A program made the translations under genes and the position numbers. Under the pieces are notes generated by a model. That model was not told the DNA's origin. It ran no database searches and saw nothing but the letters and a program-made list of their open reading frames with translations. Shown in pieces: positions 33,416 to 42,920 of a stretch of 64,000 bases of DNA. Origin of the DNA: Perca fluviatilis (taxonomy: Eukaryota > Chordata > Actinopteri > Perciformes > Percidae); contig NC_053120.1 in NCBI RefSeq assembly GCF_010015445.1, positions 4,415,614-4,479,613 on the forward strand. The letters are read 5' to 3'. Positions within the stretch are counted from its first letter, which is position 1. Each line of letters opens with the position of its first letter.

Positions 33416-34100
33416 TTACAGTTAATGTGTCGGGCCGGGCTCGGACACAACGTGCACGGGCTCGGGTATGGTCAGGCCTGATTTTTTGGGCCCGACCTAA
33501 GCTTTAATGACCACTAAAAAGGCCAATATGAGTCGCAATTCATGCTAGAAAAAAAGCACCTATTTGGGATCTCCTTTTTTCCTCTCCGTTTACTTGCTGT
33601 CTAATTAATGCTCCTCACTTCCTTCCTCTACATAAGATAAACAAGCCAAACATTGCAGACTTCAGTGTATATTGTTTAAACCTACCGAAGCGTATTGCAT
33701 TCACCATAGAAAAAAAATGGAGACACCTTATCTCGTAATATTGAGAAAAGATCTCGTAATTTTGAGAAAAGATCTCATAATTACGAGATGAATGCATTTT
33801 CACAACAACAGAAAACAGCTCTTTTAGTTTGAAGATTTCAGGCTAGCTGATGCCATGGAAACAGTCACGTGTTGTTTGTATCTTACATATGATAAATGTT
33901 TTTTAATCCACAATGAGCTTGTTCTCAAACTTCAATGTAGGAACCAACATCATCACCAAAACTTAGCTTGTAGCTACTCTTCTTCATTTCCCTTAATACC
34001 AACATACACCATGGTCATAGACCTCGATACCCTCTGCTGGTCACACTAGGTGTTACAGTTGATTCATTACATATCATCACACGTTTAGTTTAATCCGTTT
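33416..34100 (+). other. IFIT-D intron, repeat remnants and C-intron homology
   Basis: 33416-33510 is the right half of the older repeat. 33720-33790 carries tandem tctcgtaat-ttgagaaaaga words. From about 33790 the sequence matches the C intron (gaatgcattttcacaacaac). No gene. Confidence 0.5.
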
Positions 34101-34465
34101 TTATTTCGGTTTGGGTTTTATACCTTGGGAGATGCTAATGTCTTTAAGTAGCCTACTATAGATGGGATTGTTATCAGTTTGTTGACTTTGCACAGGCACC
34201 TCAGGACTTTGCGGTTGTTCCGGTGGAAAGCCCATTCTGATCTGTTGGACATTGTAGTGTTTCTGCAAAATCAGTTGAACAGATATGTCCATTAACTAAT
34301 ACTATCTATGAAGTTACATTAGAAGTATCAAGCTAACTTAACCCAGCTGCATTTAATGTTACCTCTCGGTGGTACAGTTGATCACTGAGCCGTGGCCTAC
34401 TGACAACTAGATATGCCGCCTCCAAAAGATTTTCTATGGTGAATGCAACACGCTTTTGTATAAAC
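34101..34465 (-). other. two antisense coding exons, second copy (IFIT-D intron)
   Basis: Same pair as at 24285-24649: exon 34465-34363 (FIQKRVAFTIENLLEAAYLV..., donor GAG|GTAACA) and exon 34262-34101 ending in TAA. Against the C copy I count two replacements in the first exon (R to Q, V to F) and, in the second, one replacement (L to P) plus two silent changes. All splice sites and both frames are preserved. Confidence 0.5.
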
Positions 34466-34508
34466 CTGCGGATGTTGTGTTACAATTTTTATTTTTATTC
34501 TCCATCAG

Positions 34509-35814
34509 TGCTGCTCAGAGTCAAACACTGGAGTCCAAACTGGAGGCCCTGCAGTGCCACTTCACCTGGAATCTGGAGACCAGCAAGTCCATACTTTTAC
34601 ATCTAAGAGACCACCTGGAGGACATCGGCACCGAGGAGGGGAACAGCTGGCTGGGTCACATTTACAACCTGCGGGGGTTCGTTCAGTACAAGCTGGGGTT
34701 CACCGAAGACGCCCAGAGTTTCTTCAACAAGGCTGCAGAGGCCTTCAGGAGGATAAGAAACGCAGATGAGGGTCCCTGGTTGGTGGTGAACTACGGGAAC
34801 CTGGCGTGGCTGCACCACCACCTGGGAGACCAAGCAGAGAGTCAGGCTTACCTGTCAAAGGTCAACGCCCTGATGAATAAATACCCATCTCCATCCCAGG
34901 ACCAGCTCCATCCAGAGATCTACGCTGAGAAAGGCTGGACCCTGATGAAGTTCAGCGGAGAACAAAAGAAAGAGGCTGCAGATTACTTCCAGAGAGCCAT
35001 CAGGATGCAGCCGGACATGGTGGAGTGGAACACCAGCTACGTCTTAGGGTTAGTGTATACTTGTGATAAGAGAGACACAGGGCAGGTGGCTGACCTTCTG
35101 GAGAAAATGAGAGTGGCCAAGGAACAGGATCCAGAGAACTTGTTCCTCGCTGCTCACTACTTAAATCTACGTGTTGACCACGGAGAAGAAATCAAAGATG
35201 AAGCACGTGAGTTAGCCAGAAAGGTTTTGAGAAATCCTGTGAGCAACTACAGTGGTATTATACCATTACTAAATGTTTTCAGTTACTATGTAGCTATTGA
35301 TGAGGCCATTGATTTGGCAGAGGAGGCTCTGGGAAAACATCCAGATGAGCGTTATCTGAAGAGATGTCTCGCACACTGCTACAAAGTCAAGCTCATTTAT
35401 TTCAGGGACAGTCGCCCAGAGCAAAGCGTGATAGACAGAGCAATCAGTCTCCATAAAGAGGTGATTGCTCTTTAACCTGATTCTTCACTTGCAAAGAAAA
35501 TAGACCTTGCAAGTATATATGCAAAGTTAAATTACAGCCAGGCTAAAGCTGAGCAGATATACCAGGAACTGCTAGAAAGTGATCTGGAACCTGCAGACAA
35601 ACAGAGGATTTACAGCATGTATGCAAAACATTTATACTTCTATCGACAAGACAGCGAAGGGTCACTACGATATCACATGAAGGTGGCAAAGATACCGCTA
35701 AAATCTAGCTATCGGGACACCAGCATCACAGCCCTGAAGAAGATTAGAGACAGAGGCAGGAGCCACATGTGTAGAGAAATAGAGGAGTTTCTGGCAAACC
35801 TACAAGAGCCATAG
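34509..35814 (+). pseudogene. ifit: IFIT copy D, exon 2, full length but with one nonsense codon
   Basis: Exon 2 runs 34509-35814, exactly the same length (1306 bp) as intact copy C, with the same frame throughout. The only lesion seen is TAA at 35473-35475, where all sister copies have TAC (Tyr) in the motif HKEVIALYPDSS. It cuts the protein to about 340 residues; the remaining 112 codons (PDSS... to EIEEFLANLQEP) are still open. The promoter and exon 1 are intact. Everything up to the stop keeps five to six TPR units. It may be a young pseudogene, a polymorphic allele, a sequencing error, or a shortened functional form. Confidence 0.85.
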
Positions 35815-35892
35815 TGTTTTTAAAAGCACTGGTTCTAACTCCAGATTAAATGTAGGTACATACTGTACATTACATTATATTGATTACAATCA

Positions 35893-37131
35893 CAGACCTG
35901 CCAACATGTACGCATTTTGCGTACTCGGCACGCCCTTACGCACCCTTAAGTACGCTTGTACGATCCGCTGTCTCTCTAGATACGCATTTTGTTGCATCTC
36001 GCGTTTCTCTGGTTTCAGTTTCTTTGCAATCTATGACGTTGATGCTGCCGCTGAGCAGTGGAGTGAAAAGCTGTCGGCCAATCAGAGCGCTGCATTTTAA
36101 CCCTCCGCCCACCTGCCCCTCCTAGCCAAATGCTTCGTGCGTTCAATTCAATTCAGTGCCTCAGCAAGCCAGGCTGTCCGGATAACTGTAGGCTTGTATG
36201 CCATGGCTGAACCGCCTCAAAAAAAGGTTCGGAACGATTTCTTAACGGGAGAGATGGCCTTTCCTCCACCTGTCCAGGCTACCTCACATAGACAGTATGT
36301 AGAACCTCATCACGCGTTCTGCACCGTGTGCAAGACAGACATCGACATCAGTCACCGAGGGGCAACAGGTAACGAACACAGTGTCATAAACAATTACTCC
36401 CCACCCCCCGAAACATTATGCTATTAAAAATAAATGTATGATAAGAAAATAGCGTTCATAGTTTCCATCAGTGATGGGAGTAACGCGTTACAATTCAGTG
36501 GTTGAAATGACTGCAGAGATACATTTGCGACACGGACATTATTTTCCTGACTTGTTAACGGTTGTTAACGCTGCGTTGAAGCGAGCTGTCCCTTCACTGT
36601 TCCCCGTGGTCAGAACCAGAACCAGACGGTAACTGACAACATCTGTGTCCTGTCAGTGACAACAGCAATGTGACAGCAACTTACAGATAACATGTCGAGA
36701 ATTAATGTTTAGTCTTGCTACACGTAATATTACATTTTATCGGCGGTGGAAAGTAACTATAGCGTGTCAGGCTTCAATCTGTGCTTTTTTAGTGGTTGCT
36801 TTAGGCCTATTTAAAGTTGCTTTATGAGTAAATCATTACTTAGACTACTTCATTTCCCTTCAGTAATCAGAAGAAGGCTACGTGTTAACCTGGTCTGACT
36901 CTCATCTTTAACACAGAAGTACTTAGGCATATGTATTAGCTCTCCCTGCCTCCTGTTGGTTAGACTAACAAATATATGGGCACAAAATATGGGCCAGGAT
37001 ATAAGAAAACATTTGTATAGTAGTTTCACTACATGTACAGCCATTCATCCACTCCTCTACACAGTAATAATAATTTATTGTAATCTAGAAGGTAGTGATG
37101 AGCCACGTGCTCTTCAAAGTTGGCAGGTCTG
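35893..37131. mobile_element. hAT-like element, 1.24 kb, in the IFIT-D 3' flank
   Basis: Ends CAGACCTGCCAAC and GTTGGCAGGTCTG are inverted, flanked by CAATCA on both sides (35887-35892, 37132-37137). The empty site is visible behind copies C, E and F (gattacaatcatcaggaaaa). An internal frame (ATG 36203: AEPPQKKVRNDF...HHAFCTVCKTDIDISHRGA) looks like the first zinc-binding exon of a hAT transposase (C-x2-C present), but no catalytic domain follows. Confidence 0.85.
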
Positions 37132-37293
37132 CAATCATCAGGAAAACCTGATCCTTCTGTGGGTCTGCTGGTCCAGAAGCAGTAACATCTTATTCAGAAC
37201 ATGTACGATCAACACGTTGTTGGTTTTGGTCTTTTCATGGTTATCACAAAGCTATGTATCCCATAAAGCCAACTGTCTGCGCTTCAGTACAGT
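37132..37293 (+). other. IFIT-D 3' tail module, first part
   Basis: Continuation of the tail: ggtctgctggtccagaagca, acgatcaacacgttgttggt. The MITE follows. Confidence 0.6.
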
Positions 37294-37601
37294 TGAAGGT
37301 ACTCTAAGCGATGTTACGCGTTTTTTAGGCCACATTTTTTATCTGTAGACAGCCCAGGCTCCACAAACGGCAAAAAAAACAAACTGCGCCAACCTGCACC
37401 ACCAAACATAACAAACAGTCTTCCAGCCAATAACCGACAAGAAGGATTTGGGGGTGGGGGGTTTGGGGGGTTAGTGTGTGGAAGGTAGGGGGAGGGGACA
37501 GGATGAGGAGGAGGGAGGGGCGAGCTAGCCTCTGTTTTGTTTGACAATACTTTGAGCGTCAACAAGAAGTGACATCGCCCAACATCGGTTAGAGCACCTT
37601 T
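37294..37601. mobile_element. TTA/TA-flanked MITE (AAGGTGCTCTAA ends), copy in D tail
   Basis: Left gaaggtactctaagcgatgt and right acatcggttagagcaccttt are inverted. Copies at the same position behind E (44445-44749) and F (49208-49512); empty site behind B and C (gtacagttaatagaagac). Fits a PIF/Harbinger-type MITE. Confidence 0.85.
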
Positions 37602-38264
37602 AATAGAAGACAAAGGCTGTTATGTGTGTATGTTTATATATAATGTATTATATTTTGTTGTATGTACTAAATTCTGATTCTGATTAAAATAAAAAAATAA
37701 CATTGACTCTGAAACTTGTCAGCAGTAGTACACTAGATCTGTATCAAACAAGCTGAATCATTTAATAACACTAGTCCTTTAAATAACATCCACTGTGGAC
37801 ATTACATAATTAATTCATATATATTTTGATCAGATGTTTTTCTTAACTTTATCATGGTGTTTATTATATTCCTTTTGTGTTGAATGTTTTCATGTTTAAG
37901 TTTAAATAAGAACATAATACTCTGTGTATGAAGTTTGCTTTGCTGTAAGAAATATAAACTGTTAATGTAATAGTTAATTTGATATAACCTGAATATGATC
38001 ACCATTTGTAGCCTACACAATACTATTAAATATACATTATATGAACTAAGAAATCCTCTTTATGCTTTTTGGTGGTACCTATACAAATTCCGAAATTCCT
38101 TTTCTACACAATCTTGCAGAACTTCACACAGGACGATGATAGACGTTAACCAAACTATAACCTTTGAAAGCTGCTGCCAAATTGTTTTTTTTAACTTTCA
38201 ATATGGATGAATATCGAACAAATACAACTGTATATTAATATATCCAAGGTGAAAGGTTAAAGAT
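37602..38264 (+). other. IFIT-D 3' tail module, second part
   Basis: Resumes at aatagaagacaaaggctgtt, but the poly(A) block is damaged: tatgtactaaattctgattc lacks the AATAAA present behind B, C, E and F. Then the array spacer (gatcaccatttgtagcctac). No gene. Confidence 0.6.
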
Positions 38265-38720
38265 GATTTTCCCTCTTAATGTCCTCGTGTGAAATTTGAC
38301 CCATTTTCAAAATGTTTCTAGGCTATATCAGAAATTTGGGTTTCTTTCAACCAAAATGTCCAAAACAATTACATGGATGGTTTCCATACGACGCTCTTAA
38401 CAGGTAAAATAACTGATCAGTTCACTGCTTTCATTGAATTTGGGTGTTTTATTCAATTTTATAGCATTTGGAGAAAAAACAGATAAAAGAACATTGAAAA
38501 AGGTGACAAAAATGTTGACAAAAATGTTGAAAAAAGTGACAAAAATCTTGAAAAAAGTGACAAAATGTTGAAAAAAGTTACAAAAATGTTGAAAAAAGTG
38601 CCAAAAATTTTGATAAAAAGGTGACATGTTGGAAATAAACATGCAAAGCGCATTGACAAAAACATAAAAAAAAAAAAACAACGTAAAAACCTTCAAAAAA
38701 CATCAGGAAAAGTGACAAAG
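38265..38720. mobile_element. A-rich interspersed repeat (gtgacaaaaa family), copy 2
   Basis: Same order as at 2125-2605: aatttgacccattttcaaaa, catggatggtttccatacga, attcaattttatagcatttg, then gtgacaaaaatgttga words. Confidence 0.65.
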
Positions 38721-39204
38721 GTGTCGAATAAAACGACCATGTGTCTACTAGAAGTGTTTTTCAGTGAAACTGACCCCTGTCAGTGTGAAGTGGTAACAAA
38801 CAGTAATCTGATTACACTGGTAGGTGGCAGCAGAACGTCATCATGCAGGCGTCTCCTAGGTAACCGCTGTCCCAGCTCACCTGCAGACAGAAGCTGCTCA
38901 AAGTATCCACATATAGTGGTGCTATAGTTTATGAACCCATGCTAAAGTTGACTAAAAAGAGGAATAAAAAAACCATCTTTTGGAAATTGAAAAAAAAGGA
39001 CACCAATTTTCTTTGTGAATGAATAATGTATATATAAATAAATACATTTTCTTCCTTAAAATACAGGGGCGGAAGTCAGTCCACCCTATATGTTAAATTC
39101 CCATAGAGGCAGGCAGATGTTTATTTTTAAAGGCCAGTTATTTCATGGATCCAGGATACTATGCATCCTGATAAAGTTCCCTTGGCCTTTGGAATTAAAA
39201 TAGC

Positions 39205-39330
39205 CCCCCCACATCATCACATACCCTTCACCACACCCCCCCACATCATATACCCTTCACCATACCCCCACATCATCACATACCCTTCACCATACCCCCC
39301 ACATCATCACATACCCTTCACCATACACCA
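39205..39330. repeat. short minisatellite, ~30-bp unit (cacatcatcacataccctt...)
   Basis: About four copies of a unit made of cacatcatcacataccctt plus caccatacccc. A six-copy version is at 53945-54128 in the same paralogous context, where it abuts an inverted-repeat element. Confidence 0.85.
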
Positions 39331-39339
39331 TTTGATGTA

Positions 39340-40969
39340 CAGTGCCTTGCGAAAGTATTCGGCCCCCTTGAACTTTTCGACCTTTTGCCACATTTCAGGC
39401 CTCAAACATAAAGATATAAAACTGTAATTTTTTGTGAAGAATCAACAACAAGTGGGACACAATAATGAAGTGGAACGAAATTTATTGGATATTTCAAACC
39501 TTTTAAACAAATAAAAAACTGAAATATTGGGCGTGCAAAATTATTCAGCCCCCTTAAGTTAATAATTTGTAGCGCCACCTTTTGCTGCGATTACAGCTGT
39601 AAGTCGCTTGGGGTATGTCTCTATCAGTTTTGCACATCGAGAGACTGACATTTTTGCCCATTCCTCCTTGCAAAACAGCTCGAGCTCAGTGAGGTTGGAT
39701 GGAGAGCGTTTGTGAACAGCAGTTTTCAGTTCTTTCCACAGATTCTCGATTGGATTCAGGTCTGGACTTTGACTTGGCCATTCTAACACCTGGATATGTT
39801 TATTTGTGAACCATTCCATTGTAGATTTTGCTTTATGTTTTGGATCATTGTCTTGTTGGAAGACAAATCTCCGTCCCAGTCTCAGGTCTTTTGCAGACTC
39901 CATCAGGTTTTCTTCCAGAATGGTCCTGTATTTGGCTCCATCCATCTTCCCATCAATTTTAACCATCTTCCCTGTCCCTGCTGAAGAAAAGCAGGCCCAA
40001 ACCATGATGCTGCCACCACCATGTTTGACAGTGGGGATGGTGTGTTCAGGGTGATGAGCTGTGTTGCTTTTATGCCAAACATAACGTTTTGCATTGTTGC
40101 CAAAAAGTTCGATTTTGGTTTCATCTGACCAGAGCACCTTCTTCCACATGTTTGGTGTGTCTCCCAGGTGGCTTGTGGCAAACTTTAAACGACACTTTTT
40201 ATGGATATCGTTAAGAAATGGCTTTCTTCTTGCCACTCTTCCATAAAGGCCAGATTTGTGCAGTATACGACTGATTGTTGTCCTATGGACAGAGTCTCCC
40301 ACCTCAGCTGTAGGTCTCTGCAGTTCATCCAGAGTGATCATGGGCCTCTTGGCTGCATCTCTGATCAGTCTTCTCCTTGTATGAGCTGAAAGTTTAGAGG
40401 GACGGCCGGGTCTTCGTAGATTTGCAGTGGTCTGATACTCCTTCCATTTCAATATTATCGCTTGCACAGTGCTCCTTGGGATATTTAAAGCTTGGGAAAT
40501 CTTTTTGTATCCAAATCCGGCTTTAAACTTCTCCACAACAGTATCTCGGACCTGCCTGGTGTGTTCCTTGTTCTTCATGATGCTCTCTGCGCTTTACACG
40601 GACCTCTGAGACTATCACAGAGCAGGTGCATTTATACGGAGACTTGATTACACACAGCTGGATTCTATTTATCATCATTAGTCATTTAGGTCAACATTGG
40701 ATCATTCAGAGATCCTCACTGAACTTCTGGAGAGAGTTTGCTGCACTGAAAGTAAAGGGGCTGAATAATTTTGCACGCCCACTTTTTCAGTTTTTTATTT
40801 GTTAAAAAAGTTTGAAATAGCCAATGAATTTCGTTCCACTTCATAATTGGGACCCACTTGTTGTTGATTCTTCACAAAACATTACAGTTTTATATCTTTA
40901 TGTTTGAGGCCTGAAATGTGGCAAAAGGTCGAAACGTTCAAGGGGGCCGAATACTTTCGCAAGGCACTG
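39340..40969 (-). mobile_element. Tc1-family transposon, apparently complete
   Basis: 1.63 kb, flanked by TA on both sides. The outer 30+ bases (CAGTGCCTTGCGAAAGTATT then cggcccccttgaac) are the exact inverse at both ends, and homology continues for ~200 bp (long IR/DR type: tttatatctttatgtttgag). A single uninterrupted transposase frame fills the middle on the minus strand. It sits between the minisatellite 39205-39330 and the array spacer. Confidence 0.95.
39559..40578 (-). CDS. Tc1 transposase, intact frame (339 aa)
   Basis: Cut-and-paste DDE transposase acting at TA sites. N-terminal paired-like DNA-binding domain with two HTH units (FGYKKISQALNIPRSTVQAI near residue 22 and TISRILHKSGLYGR near 100) and a GRPSK basic link. 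Catalytic triad visible as VLWSDETKIELFG (first D), FVFQQDNDPKHKAKST (second D) and [15 protein letters not shown] (E), with 34 residues between the last two (DD34E). The length is that of full Tc1 transposases and there is no stop. ATG at 40576-40578 in the context ttcttcATG read on the plus strand complement. Its neighbours are only the element's own TIRs. Confidence 0.93.
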   Translation of the reverse strand: MKNKEHTRQVRDTVVEKFKAGFGYKKISQALNIPRSTVQAIILKWKEYQTTANLRRPGRPSKLSAHTRRRLIRDAAKRPMITLDELQRPTAEVGDSVHRTTISRILHKSGLYGRVARRKPFLNDIHKKCRLKFATSHLGDTPNMWKKVLWSDETKIELFGNNAKRYVWHKSNTAHHPEHTIPTVKHGGGSIMVWACFSSAGTGKMVKIDGKMDGAKYRTILEENLMESAKDLRLGRRFVFQQDNDPKHKAKSTMEWFTNKHIQVLEWPSQSPDLNPIENLWKELKTAVHKRSPSNLTELELFCKEEWAKMSVSRCAKLIETYPKRLTAVIAAKGGATNY

Positions 40970-41690
40970 TATAACCTGAATATGATCGCCATTTGTAGCC
41001 TACACGATACTATTAAATATACATTATATGACCCAAGTAATCCTCTTTATGTTTTTTGGTGGTAACTATATATTCTTGTACCCAACACATTCAGGACGAT
41101 GATGGACGCTAATCAAACTATAACTTTGAAAAGCTGCTGCCAAATAGTTTTTTTTTGCTTTCAATTTTAAGCGAACACAGATGAACATTAAACACACACA
41201 ACTGTATAACAATTATCTCCAAGTTTATATGTGAACAGATGAAATATAATTGAAGCTTTTGTGTATTTAAGTGTGAAGTAACCAAACAGTAACTTGGCAG
41301 CAGAGCGTCATAATGCAGGTGTCTCACGGTAACTGTTGTCATACCGACAATCTGCAGACAGACAGACGCTGCTCAAAGTGTCCACATAGATCTCTGCACG
41401 CACTGGTTCTCTGTAGAATTGCACGAGTTATTGTGTCGCTTTTGTACAAAGCACTGTGTTACACTGATGTGTATGAAATGTGCAATATAAATAAAGTTTG
41501 AGTGATTGACTAACAGTAAGCAAACTAAAACAGTAGCCTATACTGGCAACCCTGCTGGCATATTGGGTCTGAATATTTCACTGTGGCATCATAACATAGC
41601 TTCAAGAAGAAGAACATTTAAACTCATCAACTTAAGAGAAAATATATTATGACAAAGTGAGTCATGCTTTTTTTCCCCAAGTGTGTTTCT
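40970..41690 (+). other. IFIT-array spacer
   Basis: From the TA target: acctgaatatgatcgccatt, cattcaggacgatgatggac, cagacagacagacgctgctc, tgtgcaatataaataaagtt (AATAAA about 41488), then aaactaaaacagtagcctat. The same modules are around 22.7-23.5, 30.5-30.8 and 57.9-58.3 kb. Confidence 0.65.
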
Positions 41691-41699
41691 AGGTTTCCA

Positions 41700-42142
41700 T
41701 TCCTGGGAAACGAAAGTCAAGGTGAGATAATGAAAAAGAATGTTAACAATGCAAGCGCCACGCCTCAGATATCCGCTCCGACTTCAGCGTGACTATTAAA
41801 GGCTGCGTGCTTTAACAACATACTTTAGATGCAAAGTTCAATTACAGCCAGGATAAAGCTGAGCAGATATACCAGGAACTGTTAAAAAGAGATCTGGAAC
41901 CTGCAGACAAACAGATGCTTTACAGCATCTATGCAAAACATTTATACTTTAATCAACAAGACAGAGAAGGGTCACTACGATATCACATGAAGGTGGCAAA
42001 GATACCACAAAAATCTATCTATCGGAAGACCAGCATCACAACCCTGAAGAAGCACAAAAACAAAAGCCCAATGTGTAGAGAAATAGAAGAGTTTCTGGCA
42101 AACCTCTCTATGAAATGTGCAATAGAAATAAAGTTTAATTGA
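41700..42142 (+). pseudogene. promoter-fused mini-IFIT, copy M3
   Basis: ISRE/STAT-like box TTCCTGGGAAACGAAAGTC (41700-41718), a TATA-like TATTAAAG (41794-41801), then 5' UTR running without an intron into IFIT C-terminal codons at aacatactttagatgcaaag. The frame is open from about 41823 to TGA 42140-42142 (DAKFNYSQDKAEQIYQELLK ... MCREIEEFLANLSMKCAIEI), but a TAA (ctttaacaacat) lies just upstream, and the first in-frame ATG is that of QMLYSIYAKH near 41914. An AATAAA is built into the stop region (gaaataaag). Confidence 0.65.
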
Positions 42143-42333
42143 TTGACTAACAGTAAGCAAACTAAAACAGTAGCCTATACTGGCAACCCTGCTGGCATAT
42201 TGGGTCTGAATATTTCACTGTGGCATCATAACATAGCTTCAAGAAGAAGAACATTTAAACTCATCAACTTAAGAGAAAATATATTATGACAAAGTGAGTC
42301 ATGCTTTTTTCCAAGTGTGTTTATAGGTTTCCA

Positions 42334-42604
42334 TTCCTGGGAAACAAAGGTCAAAGTGAGATAGTAAAAAGAAACTTAACAAGTTGGACCACTTCTCCAA
42401 ATGGAAACGCCCCGCCTCAGACATCCGCTCTGACTTTAGCGTGACTATTTAAAGCTGCGTGCTTCAACAACATGTCATCATTTACAGCAAAGCAGAAGTT
42501 GGACATCACTGACTTTATACCAGCAGACCCAAAGCAGCATCAAGAGCAGAAACCAGCCGAATATTTAGAGAACTACTGAGTCAAGGAAACAGCTGAATGA
42601 TGAG
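42334..42604 (+). promoter_or_regulatory. ifit: IFIT-E promoter, 5' UTR and exon 1
   Basis: Box TTCCTGGGAAACAAAGGTC (42334-42352; IRF half altered), TATA box TATTTAAA (42446-42453), conserved 5' UTR and exon 1 end ATGATGAG (42597-42604) before GTGAGG. Confidence 0.8.
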
Positions 42605-42920
42605 GTGAGGAGCTGCTGCTGCATTTAATATAGCAAGATCAGTTGAACAGATATGTCCATTAACTAATACTATCTATAAAGTTACATTAGAAGTATCACG
42701 CTAACTTAACCCAGCTGAATTTAATGTTACCTCTCGGTGGTACAGTTGATTACTGGGCCGTGGCCTACTGACAACTAGATATGCCGCCTCCAGGTGTTTA
42801 AAATGATCTCGTAATTACGATATAAGGTGTCTAATAAAAGATATTTCATGGTGAATGCAATACGCTTCCGTATAAACCTGCGGATGTTGTGTTACAATAT
42901 TTATTTTTATTCTCCATCAG
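42605..42920 (+). other. short IFIT-E intron with a broken antisense-exon remnant
   Basis: Only 316 bp: most of the C/D-type intron is deleted after gctgcatttaatata. The antisense second exon is gone (only its acceptor side, atcagttgaacagatatgtc, remains). The first antisense exon is broken at ccgcctcc by ~45 bp containing tctcgtaattacgatataag. Confidence 0.7.

Noticed and set aside
33615..33803. 62-codon minus-strand frame
   Set aside because: Produced by tandem gagaaaagatctcgtaat words in a repeat-rich intron.
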